Part shown: in pieces, positions 42,531-51,202 of the stretch | How positions within the stretch are numbered: position 1 is the stretch's first letter | How the letters are laid out: every line of letters begins with the position of its first letter | Assembly (NCBI RefSeq): GCF_040829825.1 | Contig: NZ_JBFOLH010000013.1 | Source of the DNA: Leadbetterella sp040829825 | Lineage (GTDB): Bacteria; Bacteroidota; Bacteroidia; Cytophagales; Spirosomataceae | Length of the DNA stretch: 64,000 nt | Direction: 5' to 3' (one strand) | The notes under the pieces: generated by a model | What the model saw: only the letters and a program-made list of their open reading frames with translations | Databases searched by the model: none | What the model was told of the DNA's origin: nothing | Translations under genes and position numbers: made by a program

Positions 42531-43778
42531 CTACCATCTCACCTGCCCCTCACCCACAGCCACCCACTTTTCTGTCACCAGCTTTTCGAGGGCAAAGGGT
42601 CCGCGGGCGTGGAGCTTCTGGGTAGAAATGCCGATTTCGGCGCCTAAGCCGAACTCGCCGCCGTCGGTGAACCGGGTGGAGGCATTGTGGTATACGGCAG
42701 CAGCGTCTACCTCGTCAAGGAAACGCTCTGCAAGGGCCTGGTCGCGGGTAACAATGGCCTCGGAATGCCGGGAAGAATATTCCCGGATGTGATCCAGGGC
42801 TTCGTCGGGACTGTTTACCGTTTTTACCGATACCTTGAAGTCGAGCCACTCCTTGCCAAAATCTTCTTCTCCGGCCCGGTTTACCCGGAAACCTTCCTGC
42901 TCAAAGTAGGGGAGGGCCGCTTCATCGGCAAAAACCTCAATAGCATATTTTTCGAAGCCGGCTTTCAGCTTGGGGATCAGCTCCCCGGCTATAGCCGCAT
43001 CCAGGATCATGCAGTCGAGCGAGTTACATACCGATGGCCGCGAAGCCTTGGCGTTAACGATGATCTCAGCCGCCATGCCTGTGTCTGCCGTCTTGTCCAC
43101 ATACACATGGCATACCCCGGCGCCGGTCTCGATGGTCGGGATGCGGGAATTTTCGCGTACAAAGTTGATCAGTCCCTGGGAGCCCCTGGGAATAATAAGG
43201 TCTACGTACCGGTCGGCCTGCAGCAGCTCGGTCATAAACTTCCGGTCAGTAGGGAGCAGCAGAACCACCTCTTCCGGCAGCCCGTTTTGGCGTAATGCCT
43301 GGTGGATCAGCTGCACAAAGACCCGGTTGGAATAATCGGCTTCCTTCCCGCCTTTCAGCACGGCTGCGTTCCCGGAGAGAAGGCAAAGCGCTGCCACATC
43401 AATGGTCACGTTCGGGCGCGACTCAAAAATAGTGCCCACCACTCCCATCGGGGTAGTTACCTTTTTCAGCCGGATACCGTTAGGCAGGGTCTTTTCCAGC
43501 AGCACTTTCCCGGCCGGGTCTTCCAGCCGGCTGACTTCCCGGAGCGAACCTGCCAGAGAACGTACCCGGTCTTCGTTAAGCAGCAGGCGATCGTATTTGG
43601 GGTCTTCCCGGCCCATGCGGTCCAGGTCTTTCCGGTTTTCAGCAAGAATAAGGGCCGTATTTTCCGTGAGCAGGCCGGCCAGGTCGGTCAGCACTTTTGC
43701 TCTTCGGGAATGGGGTGTCCGCCGCAGCTTCGCCGCCTCCCTGCTGGTTTTCTGCAATTCAGGTAGTAGGCTTTCCAT
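42531..43778 (-). CDS. proA: Glutamate-5-semialdehyde dehydrogenase (gamma-glutamyl phosphate reductase)
   Basis: 415 residues, full length for ProA. It reduces gamma-glutamyl phosphate to glutamate semialdehyde in proline synthesis. Family motifs: GVVGTIFESRPNVTIDVAALCLLSGNAAVLKGGKEA (NADP binding), the catalytic Cys in NAKASRPSVCNSLDCM, PIIRGSQGL-like DLIIPRGSQGLINFV and the end TDGGEFGLGAEIGISTQKLHARGPFALEKL. It lies 5 bp downstream of lgt on the same strand, so the two are probably co-transcribed. No proB is seen in the window. Confidence 0.97.
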   Translation of the reverse strand: MESLLPELQKTSREAAKLRRTPHSRRAKVLTDLAGLLTENTALILAENRKDLDRMGREDPKYDRLLLNEDRVRSLAGSLREVSRLEDPAGKVLLEKTLPNGIRLKKVTTPMGVVGTIFESRPNVTIDVAALCLLSGNAAVLKGGKEADYSNRVFVQLIHQALRQNGLPEEVVLLLPTDRKFMTELLQADRYVDLIIPRGSQGLINFVRENSRIPTIETGAGVCHVYVDKTADTGMAAEIIVNAKASRPSVCNSLDCMILDAAIAGELIPKLKAGFEKYAIEVFADEAALPYFEQEGFRVNRAGEEDFGKEWLDFKVSVKTVNSPDEALDHIREYSSRHSEAIVTRDQALAERFLDEVDAAAVYHNASTRFTDGGEFGLGAEIGISTQKLHARGPFALEKLVTEKWVAVGEGQVRW

Positions 43779-43783
43779 CGGTT

Positions 43784-44602
43784 TCAGGAGAGGTCAGGCC
43801 GGTTACGAAACGACCGCACCAGGAAATACAACCCGATCAGCACGGCCGGTACGCTCAGGATCTGGCCCATATTCAGCTTCATGCTCTCTTCAAATGCCAC
43901 CTGGTTTTCTTTGGTGAATTCATAGAAGAAGCGAAGTCCGAATACCCAGATAAAAAATATACCGGTAAGCGAACCCTGCGGGGTTTTCTCCCGCCACTTG
44001 TTGTACAGGAAGATCAGAATTGCAAAAATGACAAGGCAGGAAACCGACTCGTACAATTGCGACGGATGCCTGGGTACCTGTGTAAATTCAAAATTCTGTT
44101 TGAAGATCACGCCGAAAGGCCCGTCGGTGGGTTTCCCGATGATCTCCGAGTTCATGAAATTACCGAAACGGATAAATGCACCGCCCAGCGCCGATACAAT
44201 CACCAGCCGGTCTGTCAGCCAGAGGTAGCTGTATTCGGGGTGTTTCCTGCGGAACAGGAAAAGGCCGATCAGCACACCGAATGCTGCACCATGACTGGCC
44301 AGCCCGGCATAAGGCGGCATCAGCATATCGTAAATAAAGGCACCCGGGTGCTCAAAGAAATGATTGCCTTCATAAAAAACGTAATGCCCGATACGCGCTC
44401 CCAGCACAATAGAAAGGATCATCGTCAGCAACAGGGCATCCAGGTCTTTGCTGTCTTTCTTTTCGATCTTGAATGCCCAGGCAATAATCTGGTATCCGAT
44501 CACGAAACCCAGGGCAAAAAGCAGGCCGTACCACCTGATTTCAAAGTTTCCGATTTTAACAATAGTGGGCGAAATATCCCACACTATCTGGGCTAAAGTC
44601 AT
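43784..44602 (-). CDS. lgt: Prolipoprotein diacylglyceryl transferase
   Basis: 272 residues with seven predicted membrane helices. The Lgt signature is GAFIRFGNFMNSEIIGKPTDGPFGVIF with the essential arginine, plus the HPSQLYE motif near the active site and WYGLLFALGFVIGY at the N-terminus. It transfers diacylglycerol from phosphatidylglycerol to the lipobox cysteine of prelipoproteins in the inner membrane; several lipoproteins in this window would be clients. First gene of the lgt-proA pair. TATTTTTA on the minus strand about 24 bp upstream is a near-consensus -7 element. Confidence 0.97.
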   Translation of the reverse strand: MTLAQIVWDISPTIVKIGNFEIRWYGLLFALGFVIGYQIIAWAFKIEKKDSKDLDALLLTMILSIVLGARIGHYVFYEGNHFFEHPGAFIYDMLMPPYAGLASHGAAFGVLIGLFLFRRKHPEYSYLWLTDRLVIVSALGGAFIRFGNFMNSEIIGKPTDGPFGVIFKQNFEFTQVPRHPSQLYESVSCLVIFAILIFLYNKWREKTPQGSLTGIFFIWVFGLRFFYEFTKENQVAFEESMKLNMGQILSVPAVLIGLYFLVRSFRNRPDLS

Positions 44603-44731
44603 ATTTATTCCGATTTATAGAAGCGTAAAAATACAAGGAAAATGGTGAAGTAGGGGAAAGGGGCCGGTTTATTTTCTCCTGCGACCCGTAAAATAAAATT
44701 GGCCGGCCGTATGGTTTTTAATTTTAATTCC

Positions 44732-44739
44732 TACATTTG
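44732..44739 (+). promoter_or_regulatory. -7 promoter element of argCD
   Basis: Perfect TACATTTG. Transcription from it would start near 44746 and give a leader of about 105 nt before argC. Confidence 0.55.
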
Positions 44740-44745
44740 TGTTAA

Positions 44746-44854
44746 ACTTCTGTTTGGCATTTGAGCGAGATCAGCTACATACAGACTCCCCGCGCCGGGC
44801 ACCGACGATAGGTGCCGTGCATCTCTATTTGTTTCATCCGTTAATTGTTATTTC
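44746..44854 (+). other. Structured 5' leader of argC, unknown type
   Basis: The leader contains a perfect 6-bp hairpin GGCACC (44798-44803) / GGTGCC (44811-44816) with loop GACGATA. It also has a C-rich stretch CTCCCCGCGCC just before and a possible closing helix GAGAT (44767-44771) / ATCTC (44821-44825). The GC-rich hairpin stands out against AT-rich flanks. It could be an attenuator, riboswitch or protein-binding leader; I do not recognise a named class. Confidence 0.4.
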
Positions 44855-45820
44855 ATGAATTCCATAAGCGTTGGAATCATAGGAGCGGCCGGGTATACCG
44901 GCGGAGAGCTTCTGCGAATCCTTATCCATCATCCGCAGGCGGAAATCGTCTTTGCCAACTCCCGCAGCCAGGCGGGCAAACCCGTGTATGAAACCCATAC
45001 CGACCTGCTGGGCGACACCGGCCTGGTCTTTACCTCCGGGCTTCCCTTTGAAGAAGCAGATGTGATCTTCCTGTGCTCGGGTCACGGGCAGTCCCGGAAA
45101 TTCCTGGAAGAAAACCGGGTACCGGAGACCGTAAAGATCATTGACCTCAGCACCGACTACCGCAATGAGACCGGGGGCTTTGTATACGGCCTGCCCGAGC
45201 TGAACCGCGAGAGAATCCGTGAAGCCCGTAAGGTGGCCAACCCGGGGTGTTTTGCTACAACCGTTCAGCTGGCCCTGCTGCCCCTGGCGCATGCCGGGCT
45301 GCTCGGGGAAGTGCATGTGTCGGCCATAACGGGCTCAACCGGTGCCGGACAGGCCCTGAGCGCCACCACCCATTTTTCGTGGCGCAATAACAATGTATCG
45401 GTTTATAAAGCCTTCACGCATCAGCACCTGGCAGAGATCCGCCAGAGCCTGAGCCAGCTTCAGGATGGCTTCTCGGAAGACATCAACTTCCTTCCTTACC
45501 GGGGGAACTTCCCGCGCGGCATCATGGCCAACGTGTACCTGGACTTTGAAGGAAGCCTGGAAGATGCCCAACATCTTTTTGAAACCTACTATGCAGAGCA
45601 TCCGTTTACCCATATATCACACCGGCCCATTGATGTGAAGCAGGTGGTCAATTCCAACAAATGCATCCTGGAATTGCAGAAGCACGGTAAAAAGCTGCTG
45701 ATTACCTCTGTTACCGATAACCTGCTGAAAGGAGCCTCGGGGCAGGCCGTGCAGAACATGAACCTGATGTTCGGCCGGGACGAAACAACAGGTCTTCATC
45801 TTAAAACCATTTCTTTCTGA
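44855..45820 (+). CDS. argC: N-acetyl-gamma-glutamyl-phosphate reductase (or N-succinyl form)
   Basis: 321 residues. N-terminal Rossmann motif VGIIGAAGYTGGELLRIL, catalytic Cys in KVANPGCFATTVQLALLPL, active-site VSAITGSTGAGQALSATTHF and the HQHLAEI block. It reduces the acyl-glutamyl phosphate to the semialdehyde in arginine synthesis. Some Bacteroidota use N-succinyl rather than N-acetyl intermediates, and the sequence alone does not settle which applies here. First gene of argCD, with 2 bp to argD, preceded by a structured leader and a TACATTTG -7 element. Confidence 0.95.
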   Translation: MNSISVGIIGAAGYTGGELLRILIHHPQAEIVFANSRSQAGKPVYETHTDLLGDTGLVFTSGLPFEEADVIFLCSGHGQSRKFLEENRVPETVKIIDLSTDYRNETGGFVYGLPELNRERIREARKVANPGCFATTVQLALLPLAHAGLLGEVHVSAITGSTGAGQALSATTHFSWRNNNVSVYKAFTHQHLAEIRQSLSQLQDGFSEDINFLPYRGNFPRGIMANVYLDFEGSLEDAQHLFETYYAEHPFTHISHRPIDVKQVVNSNKCILELQKHGKKLLITSVTDNLLKGASGQAVQNMNLMFGRDETTGLHLKTISF

Positions 45821-45822
45821 AA

Positions 45823-46944
45823 ATGAAATTATTTGACGTATATCCGATTAACGCCATTGAGCCTGTAAAGGCTCTGGGAAGCAAGCTCTGGGACAGGAAC
45901 GGTACCGAGTACCTCGACCTATACGGGGGGCATGCCGTTATTTCCATTGGCCACTCGCATCCGCACTATGTGCAGAAAGTCAGCGACCAGCTGGCTAAGC
46001 TGGCCTTTTATTCCAACTCGGTTGAAATACCGCAGCAGCAGGAGCTGGCCAATAAGCTCGGCGAGCTTTCGGGCCTGGACGATTATTCGCTCTTCCTGGT
46101 GAACTCGGGGGCGGAAGCTAACGAGAATGCCCTTAAGCTGGCCTCCTTCCATACCGGCCGTACCAAAATAGTGGCCTTTACCAAAGCCTTTCACGGGCGG
46201 ACATCCGCGGCTGTAGCGGTGACCGACAACCCGGCCATTAAGGCTCCGCTGAACTTTGCGGGCCATGTGCAGTTTGTGCCTTTCAATGACGTGGAGGCCG
46301 TTAAAGCAGCCGTAGACCAGGATACCTGCGCGGTAATTGTAGAAGGTATACAGGGCGTGGGCGGCATACAGGTGGCCAGTGAAGCATTCCTGGGAGCCAT
46401 CCGCCAGGCATGTGATGAAAACGGGGCGGTGATGATCCACGACTCCGTGCAGTGCGGATACGGCCGCAGCGGAAAATTCTTTTCGTTTCAGCATTACAGC
46501 GTTAAGCCCGATATCGTGGCCATGGCCAAAGGCATGGGCAACGGCTTCCCCCTGGGCGGTATTCTTATCTCGCCGGAATTCCAGGCGAAGCATGGCCTTC
46601 TGGGCACTACTTTTGGCGGGAACCACCTGGCCTGCGCAGCAGGAATTGCCGTACTGGATGTAATGAAGCAGGAGAACCTGGTAGAAAATGCCGCGCGCAC
46701 GGGTGCTCACCTCATCCATGCGCTGAAAAGCTTTACAGGCATCCGTGAAGTGCGGGGCCGCGGGCTGATGATCGGCATTGAGCTGGAGGAGCCCGTCAGC
46801 ACGGTAAGGAAGAAGCTCCTGGAAGACGATAAAATATTTACGGGAGTGGCCGGCACCCATACCATTCGCCTGCTGCCTGCTTTGTCGCTCAGCACAGGAG
46901 ATGCAGACCGGTTCCTGGAATGCTTCCGGCAATACGTGAAATAA
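45823..46944 (+). CDS. argD: Acetylornithine (or succinylornithine) aminotransferase
   Basis: 373 residues, class III PLP aminotransferase. Motifs: LDLYGGHAVISIGHSHPHYV, NSGAEANENALKLAS (phosphate-binding turn), FHGRTSAAVAVTDNP, the HDSVQCGYGRSGKFF segment replacing the usual DEVQ, and the Schiff-base lysine in VAMAKGMGNGFPLGG. It makes acyl-ornithine from the ArgC product. The start is 2 bp after argC, indicating co-translation. The 3' end is followed by a long inverted-repeat array. Confidence 0.93.
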   Translation: MKLFDVYPINAIEPVKALGSKLWDRNGTEYLDLYGGHAVISIGHSHPHYVQKVSDQLAKLAFYSNSVEIPQQQELANKLGELSGLDDYSLFLVNSGAEANENALKLASFHTGRTKIVAFTKAFHGRTSAAVAVTDNPAIKAPLNFAGHVQFVPFNDVEAVKAAVDQDTCAVIVEGIQGVGGIQVASEAFLGAIRQACDENGAVMIHDSVQCGYGRSGKFFSFQHYSVKPDIVAMAKGMGNGFPLGGILISPEFQAKHGLLGTTFGGNHLACAAGIAVLDVMKQENLVENAARTGAHLIHALKSFTGIREVRGRGLMIGIELEEPVSTVRKKLLEDDKIFTGVAGTHTIRLLPALSLSTGDADRFLECFRQYVK

Positions 46945-46987
46945 CAGGAAGTAGCTGGCAGATCGGGTAATGAGCAGGATTTTTGCC

Positions 46988-47146
46988 CGGTTCTCGACTA
47001 CGCCCGGTTCTCGACTTCGCTCGAACTGGTTCTCGACTTCGCTCGAACTGACAAGCCACGAGCGCTACCTGTCAGTTCGAGCGAAGTCGAGAACCGGCTC
47101 GGGTGTAGCCTGGAGCCAGTTTGAGCGAAGTCGAGAACCGGGCGCA
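46988..47146. repeat. Interspersed inverted-repeat array, copy 1
   Basis: Perfect 26-bp arms at 47028-47053 and 47070-47095 (core TTCGCTCGAACTGACA) with a 16-base loop. Further half-arms with CGGTTCTCGACT lie on the left at 46988 and 47004 and with GCGAAGTCGAGAACCGG on the right at 47124. It separates the convergent argD and TIM-barrel genes. Related copies lie at 48931-48997 and 51080-51197. Confidence 0.85.
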
Positions 47147-47165
47147 TTGCAGCTAACCGGCCTGC

Positions 47166-48116
47166 TTACCCGTTAAAGGCCTTCCGGAGCAGGGCCAGGC
47201 TTTTGGGAACAGCCGTTTCCGCATCTTCTTTACCCTCCATTTCCAGGGAAATGTATCCCTTGAAGCCATGCTTACGGGCTATTTTTGCTATCCGGTCGTA
47301 ATCGAGGTCAAGATCATAATAATGACCGCCGCCGTAATACGTTTTGGCCTGGATGATATCGGCGTATTGCACCAGTCGCTCAAATTGCGGATAAGGATCA
47401 CCCACGTAGTTACCGGTATCGAGGTTCAGGCCCATAGACGGCGAGTCTTTTAAGGCCATATAGATGCGTTCAAGGTAGTCAATATTGGAAGAAAGGCCCC
47501 AGTGGTTTTCAATGGCCAGTATTACGCCTTCCTGCTCGGCATATTTCAGGCACTCCTTCATTCCTTCGATGCACCAGTTGATGGCATCGTTATCCGTATA
47601 GCCGGGAAGTGGCGTTTCCTTTCCTGTTTTGTAATAATCAGGGGCCGAACGGCCTGTTCCCCAGCTGCCCGTGTTCATCCGGATACACGGAATTCCCATT
47701 TGTACGGCCAGCTGAATACAACGGATGGTATGGGCTACGTCCTTCGCGCGGGCTTCGGCGTCGGTCTTTACAAAACTCTGGTGTATGGATAGCATGGGCA
47801 GGGCCAGACCGGCATCAAATGCCATTCTTTTCAGCTTGTTCATGTACGGTTTTTCTTCGCTTTCCATCTGGCGGTGCAGAATCTCCACCCCGTCAAAACC
47901 CAGTCGTGAGGCATTTTCGATCACTTTTTCAATCGGGTATTTTACTTTTTCAAAATGCCAGTACGAATACGTGGATACGGCAAAACGAATGGGTGGCCGG
48001 TCGGCGGCAACCGGTTCCGGCTCCGCAGCAAATGCTCCGGGGGCAGCTAATGCGGCAGCGCCTCCGATAGCGATGTTTTTAATGAGGTTTCTCCGGGAAA
48101 AGGCAGTGTTATTCAT
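47166..48116 (-). CDS. Tat-exported sugar phosphate isomerase/epimerase-like TIM barrel
   Basis: 316 residues from the ATG at 48116 (the frame reaches a TTG at 48143). The N-terminus has a twin-arginine signal (FSRRNLIKNIAIGGAAALAAPGAFA). The body is an AP_endonuc_2/xylose isomerase-like barrel: FAVSTYSYWHFEKVKYPIEKVIENASRLGFDGVEILHRQ, AIENHWGLSSN (metal-binding Glu/His), GLNLDTGNYVGDPYPQFERLV and GFKGYISLEMEGKED. Such exported members occur in sugar-catabolic clusters of Bacteroidota, so it may act on 3-keto or deoxy sugars, possibly with the DUF1080/DUF1501 cluster 6 kb upstream (inference). Confidence 0.9.
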   Translation of the reverse strand: MNNTAFSRRNLIKNIAIGGAAALAAPGAFAAEPEPVAADRPPIRFAVSTYSYWHFEKVKYPIEKVIENASRLGFDGVEILHRQMESEEKPYMNKLKRMAFDAGLALPMLSIHQSFVKTDAEARAKDVAHTIRCIQLAVQMGIPCIRMNTGSWGTGRSAPDYYKTGKETPLPGYTDNDAINWCIEGMKECLKYAEQEGVILAIENHWGLSSNIDYLERIYMALKDSPSMGLNLDTGNYVGDPYPQFERLVQYADIIQAKTYYGGGHYYDLDLDYDRIAKIARKHGFKGYISLEMEGKEDAETAVPKSLALLRKAFNG

Positions 48117-48313
48117 ATGTATTAAGATTGATCGTTTATGCAATTTACAGAAAATACCGGCTCATTTCCATGCCGGTCAGGCTATTTTTAACAGGCTGAA
48201 GATGAAGAAACAGGAAAGAGCCGGGAATACCCCGAAATAATTTTTGTTTAAATTAGAATATTTTTAATTTAGCATCGTGTATATACATGAATTACATCTT
48301 TAAACAAACCAAC

Positions 48314-48871
48314 ATGAAAAAAATTATTTTGTCTTTTGCGGCCGCTCTGGTCACTTCGCTGACATTTGCCCAGGATTGGGCTTTGGATAAGGCACACTCG
48401 CACGTAGGCTTCACCATTGTCCACCTGAAAATTTCAGAAGTAGATGGAACCTTCGGAAAGTTTGACGCCAAAATGACCTCATCCAAAGATGATTTCTCCG
48501 ATGCCGTTTTCGATTTTAGCGCTGAGACTGCTTCCGTGAATACCGGTAATGACAGGAGAGATAATCACCTCAGATCAGACGACTTCTTCGGGGCAGAAAA
48601 AAATCCGGCAATAACTTTTAAAAGCACTTCAGTAACAAAGGTATCGGGCAACAATTACAAAATTACCGGTAACCTGACCATGAAAGGGGTAACCAAGCCT
48701 ATTACATTGGATGCTGTTTTCAGAGGCCCTATTGAAGGCAGGGGAGGCAAGAAAATTGTAGGTATCAAAGCCAGCGGTACCCTGAACAGGATAGACTTTG
48801 GTGTGGGTACCTCAGGCCCTACCGTAGACGATGAAGTAACCCTGAAAATATCGGGTGAATTCTCGAAATAA
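48314..48871 (+). CDS. YceI family periplasmic protein
   Basis: 185 residues from the ATG at 48314; an in-frame ATG at 48287 would add nine residues before the signal peptide (MKKIILSFAAALVTSLTFAQ) and is less likely. The lipocalin-like YceI fold is clear: WALDKAHSHVGFTIVHLKISEVDGTFGKFDAKM, then DDFFGAEKNPAITFKSTSV, ITGNLTMKGVTKPITLDAVF and GTLNRIDFGVG. Known structures bind long isoprenoid chains; the cellular role is uncertain. Monocistronic; an inverted-repeat copy lies after the stop. Confidence 0.95.
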   Translation: MKKIILSFAAALVTSLTFAQDWALDKAHSHVGFTIVHLKISEVDGTFGKFDAKMTSSKDDFSDAVFDFSAETASVNTGNDRRDNHLRSDDFFGAEKNPAITFKSTSVTKVSGNNYKITGNLTMKGVTKPITLDAVFRGPIEGRGGKKIVGIKASGTLNRIDFGVGTSGPTVDDEVTLKISGEFSK

Positions 48872-48930
48872 AAAGAGGATTATCGGTGCGTGATTCTTGA
48901 TTACGCTCGATTTCCGTCCTCGCTCGAACT

Positions 48931-48997
48931 GGTTCCCGGCTACGGTCGAACTGACAAGGGGCAACGGCTCCTGTCAGTTCGAGTGAAATCGGGAACC
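48931..48997. repeat. Interspersed inverted repeat, copy 2
   Basis: Imperfect 26-bp arms at 48931-48956 and 48972-48997 (conserved TCGAACTGACA at the inner end) with a 15-base loop, between the convergent stops of the YceI gene and the ATP-grasp gene. Same family as the array at 46988. Confidence 0.75.
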
Positions 48998-49014
48998 GCA
49001 TGAGCGCAATCTCC

Positions 49015-50304
49015 TTACTCCCGCCAGTCGATCAGCGTTGCCAGTGCATCCACATCAAAAACAGGCAGATTCAGCTTCCGTTTAACTTTCAGGCGTTCTC
49101 CGTAAGCGTTGTCTATAAAAATCACCCGTTCTTTCTCCGTAATGTAATTGTATTTTTCGTCTTCCATCGGGATGTGGTGGATGACGTCGAAAATACCCCG
49201 GTGAATAGACAGCTTATCCAGGGTTTCTTCCAGGTTGCCCTGGTGCTTGGTGATCAGCTTCAGGGTACGGCCTTTGTTTTTCTGGTGATACAAAAACATC
49301 ATCACGTTCTGGTTTACACGGCCTTCTTTGGTGATGGTATCATCAAAATCAATATAAATGGTATCGTATTCCAGGTCAACGGTGTACCGGCTGAAAAGGG
49401 CGCGGTCTACTTCTATGCGGTAATCGTTGGGAATTACCTCTACGTCATAGTCCAGGTAATCGTATACCATCAGCAGCGGGAAATTTACCCCGATGCCCCT
49501 GAAAACATTCATATTACCGGCTACTTTAACCGATGCTTCCAGCAGCCGGAACCGGCCGTTCACGTCTTTTTTTACCTGGAAATACCAGGCGCCGCGTATG
49601 CCTATGGTATCTGAAACCATTCTCCCGATAGCCTCAACTTCCGGTGTGAGGGGTACGGAAGCACTGTTGACCGACACACCGTCAAATACCCGTTTCCGGG
49701 TACGCGGGCCCATGAACCGGATCTTCCCATGGCGGTCGGTGAAGCAGTCCACCGTCAGCTCTTCACCGGGCAGAAGCTCCATAAATACGTAATTTTCCGG
49801 ATCGGGCAGGTCTTCCAGCTGCTGCCGGTTATGCACCACAAATGCCCCTTTGCTACCCTGGCCTTCGTCGAGCTTGGCGTAAATGGGATAGGCCGGGACA
49901 GCGTCTATGGAATCAAAAACGGCAGGATTAAAATCATGCTCCCTGAACAGCGCATAAATCTTCTTCTTGCTCCGGCATATCTCTGCCTGCCGCAGGCCGG
50001 GTACGGCCACCCGGGCACCAATCTTGTCGAGGTTGCGGGCCATATATACCAGAACGGTATCGTGTGTGGGGAGGATAAGGTCAATAGATTCCTTCTCAAT
50101 GAGCCGGTTCAGCTCTTGCAGGAAGTTTTCTTCCGCAATATTAGGAAAGTTACCGTAATAATTGGCATACACCATGCGGCCGTGATCTTCTCTTTTGGAA
50201 GCACCCACCACACGGATATTCATCACATCTTTCAGGGCTAAATGGATTTCCATGGCGCTCTCGGCACCACATGGAAATACAAGCACATTAGTTTTCCTGT
50301 TCAT
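49015..50304 (-). CDS. ATP-grasp ligase fused to a HAD-like domain
   Basis: 429 residues. The N-terminal part (about 1-300) is an ATP-grasp ligase of the carbamoyl-phosphate-synthase-like group: NVLVFPCGAESAMEIHLALK pre-ATP domain, YPIYAKLDEGQGSKGAFVV (lysine and Gly-rich loop), YVFMELLPGEELTVDCF and FRLLEASVKVAGNMN. The C-terminal 120 residues are HAD-like, with motif I DFDDTIT, a threonine in LKLITKH, lysine in TEKER and motif IV VIFIDN. The fusion is unusual. The start overlaps the WbqC gene by 17 bases, so the two act together. Likely reaction: ATP-driven amide or peptide-like bond formation; substrate unknown. Confidence 0.82.
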   Translation of the reverse strand: MNRKTNVLVFPCGAESAMEIHLALKDVMNIRVVGASKREDHGRMVYANYYGNFPNIAEENFLQELNRLIEKESIDLILPTHDTVLVYMARNLDKIGARVAVPGLRQAEICRSKKKIYALFREHDFNPAVFDSIDAVPAYPIYAKLDEGQGSKGAFVVHNRQQLEDLPDPENYVFMELLPGEELTVDCFTDRHGKIRFMGPRTRKRVFDGVSVNSASVPLTPEVEAIGRMVSDTIGIRGAWYFQVKKDVNGRFRLLEASVKVAGNMNVFRGIGVNFPLLMVYDYLDYDVEVIPNDYRIEVDRALFSRYTVDLEYDTIYIDFDDTITKEGRVNQNVMMFLYHQKNKGRTLKLITKHQGNLEETLDKLSIHRGIFDVIHHIPMEDEKYNYITEKERVIFIDNAYGERLKVKRKLNLPVFDVDALATLIDWRE

Positions 50305-51025
50305 CTTTTATAATAATGTCGAAGTTGTCCAGCCACCGGATCACCTGTTCCTTCGGGTTGAACATCAGCAGGTCGAGTACAGACAGCCAGGGTACAAATG
50401 CATCTCCGGGCTGGGGGTAAGTAAAAGGCCTGGCCTTATGAAACTGCAAAGTTAAGCCCTCTGCGCTAAAATCAGCAGGATGATAGAGATCAAATCCGCC
50501 GATGGGGTTAAGATAAATGCGACCGCCTGTCTTTTTGACCAAGGCAATGACCTTATCCTGTCCTTTCAGGGTGTGATCGATCTCCACGGTAGAAGAAACG
50601 GTCAGCGGAGTCGTAATGTCGAGGTACCGGCAGACGGTACGGAGGGAAGAAAAAATAAAATCAAAAAGCCCCTGCCCGGGAAAATAGAAAATACTTTCCA
50701 CCATCGGGAAAATCGTTTCGAAGTAAGGCGCCTTCCGGTAGTTTTGTGCTATTTTCCGTACTATTTTTTCGCGGTCGGACGCCCAGCTGTCGCTCAGCCG
50801 GCGGTCACGTACATCCAGGAAATCGGAGTCTTTCTTCAGGGTCAGGCTGAAATATTCATCCTTCCCGTTCTGAAGCATCCGGTTGCGGTGAAACCATCCC
50901 TTTTTCGAAAACTGGATATTATCATAGACAATAAACTCGTCTACGGCACGAATGAGCTGAAAATAACCGATATACGGCAAAAAGTAGGGTTGCATTACGG
51001 CAACCTTTTTAGGCGTAAGTTCCAA
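50288..51025 (-). CDS. WbqC-like family protein
   Basis: 245 residues. The WbqC N-terminal block is plain: KKVAVMQPYFLPYIGYFQLIRAVDEFIVYDNIQFSKKGWFHRNRML. It continues with RKAPYFETIFPMVESIF and GGRIYLNPIGGFDLYHPADFSAEGLTLQFHK. The start codon is a TTG at 51025; the first ATG (50995) would cut off the first strand of the family fold, and no ATG exists upstream in frame. WbqC genes occur in O-antigen and other surface-sugar clusters and are thought to help add amino-acid or acyl groups to sugars. Overlaps the downstream ATP-grasp gene by 17 bases. Confidence 0.92.
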   Translation of the reverse strand: MELTPKKVAVMQPYFLPYIGYFQLIRAVDEFIVYDNIQFSKKGWFHRNRMLQNGKDEYFSLTLKKDSDFLDVRDRRLSDSWASDREKIVRKIAQNYRKAPYFETIFPMVESIFYFPGQGLFDFIFSSLRTVCRYLDITTPLTVSSTVEIDHTLKGQDKVIALVKKTGGRIYLNPIGGFDLYHPADFSAEGLTLQFHKARPFTYPQPGDAFVPWLSVLDLLMFNPKEQVIRWLDNFDIIIKDEQEN

Positions 51026-51079
51026 GGATTTTTGTATGATGTTAAACAGATATCCGAAAAGCCTGGTGCTTAATTACGT

Positions 51080-51197
51080 TCGGTTCTTGACTTCGCCCGG
51101 TTCTCGTCTACGCCCGAACTGACAAACCACGAGGGCTACCTGTCAGTTCGGGCGAAGTCGAGAACCGCCTAGTCGAGAACCGCCTAGACGGGAACCG
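51080..51197. repeat. Interspersed inverted-repeat array, copy 3
   Basis: 26-bp arms at 51099-51124 and 51141-51166 (two mismatches; inner end CCCGAACTGACA) with a 16-base loop, plus extra half-arms CGGTTCTTGACT (51081) and CCTAGTCGAGAACCG (51168). It lies between the WbqC start and the DUF349 stop, both on the minus strand. Confidence 0.8.
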
Positions 51198-51202
51198 GGT
51201 AA

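Noticed and set aside
45919..46932. 337-residue open frame on the minus strand
   Set aside because: Antisense to argD, which is unequivocal.
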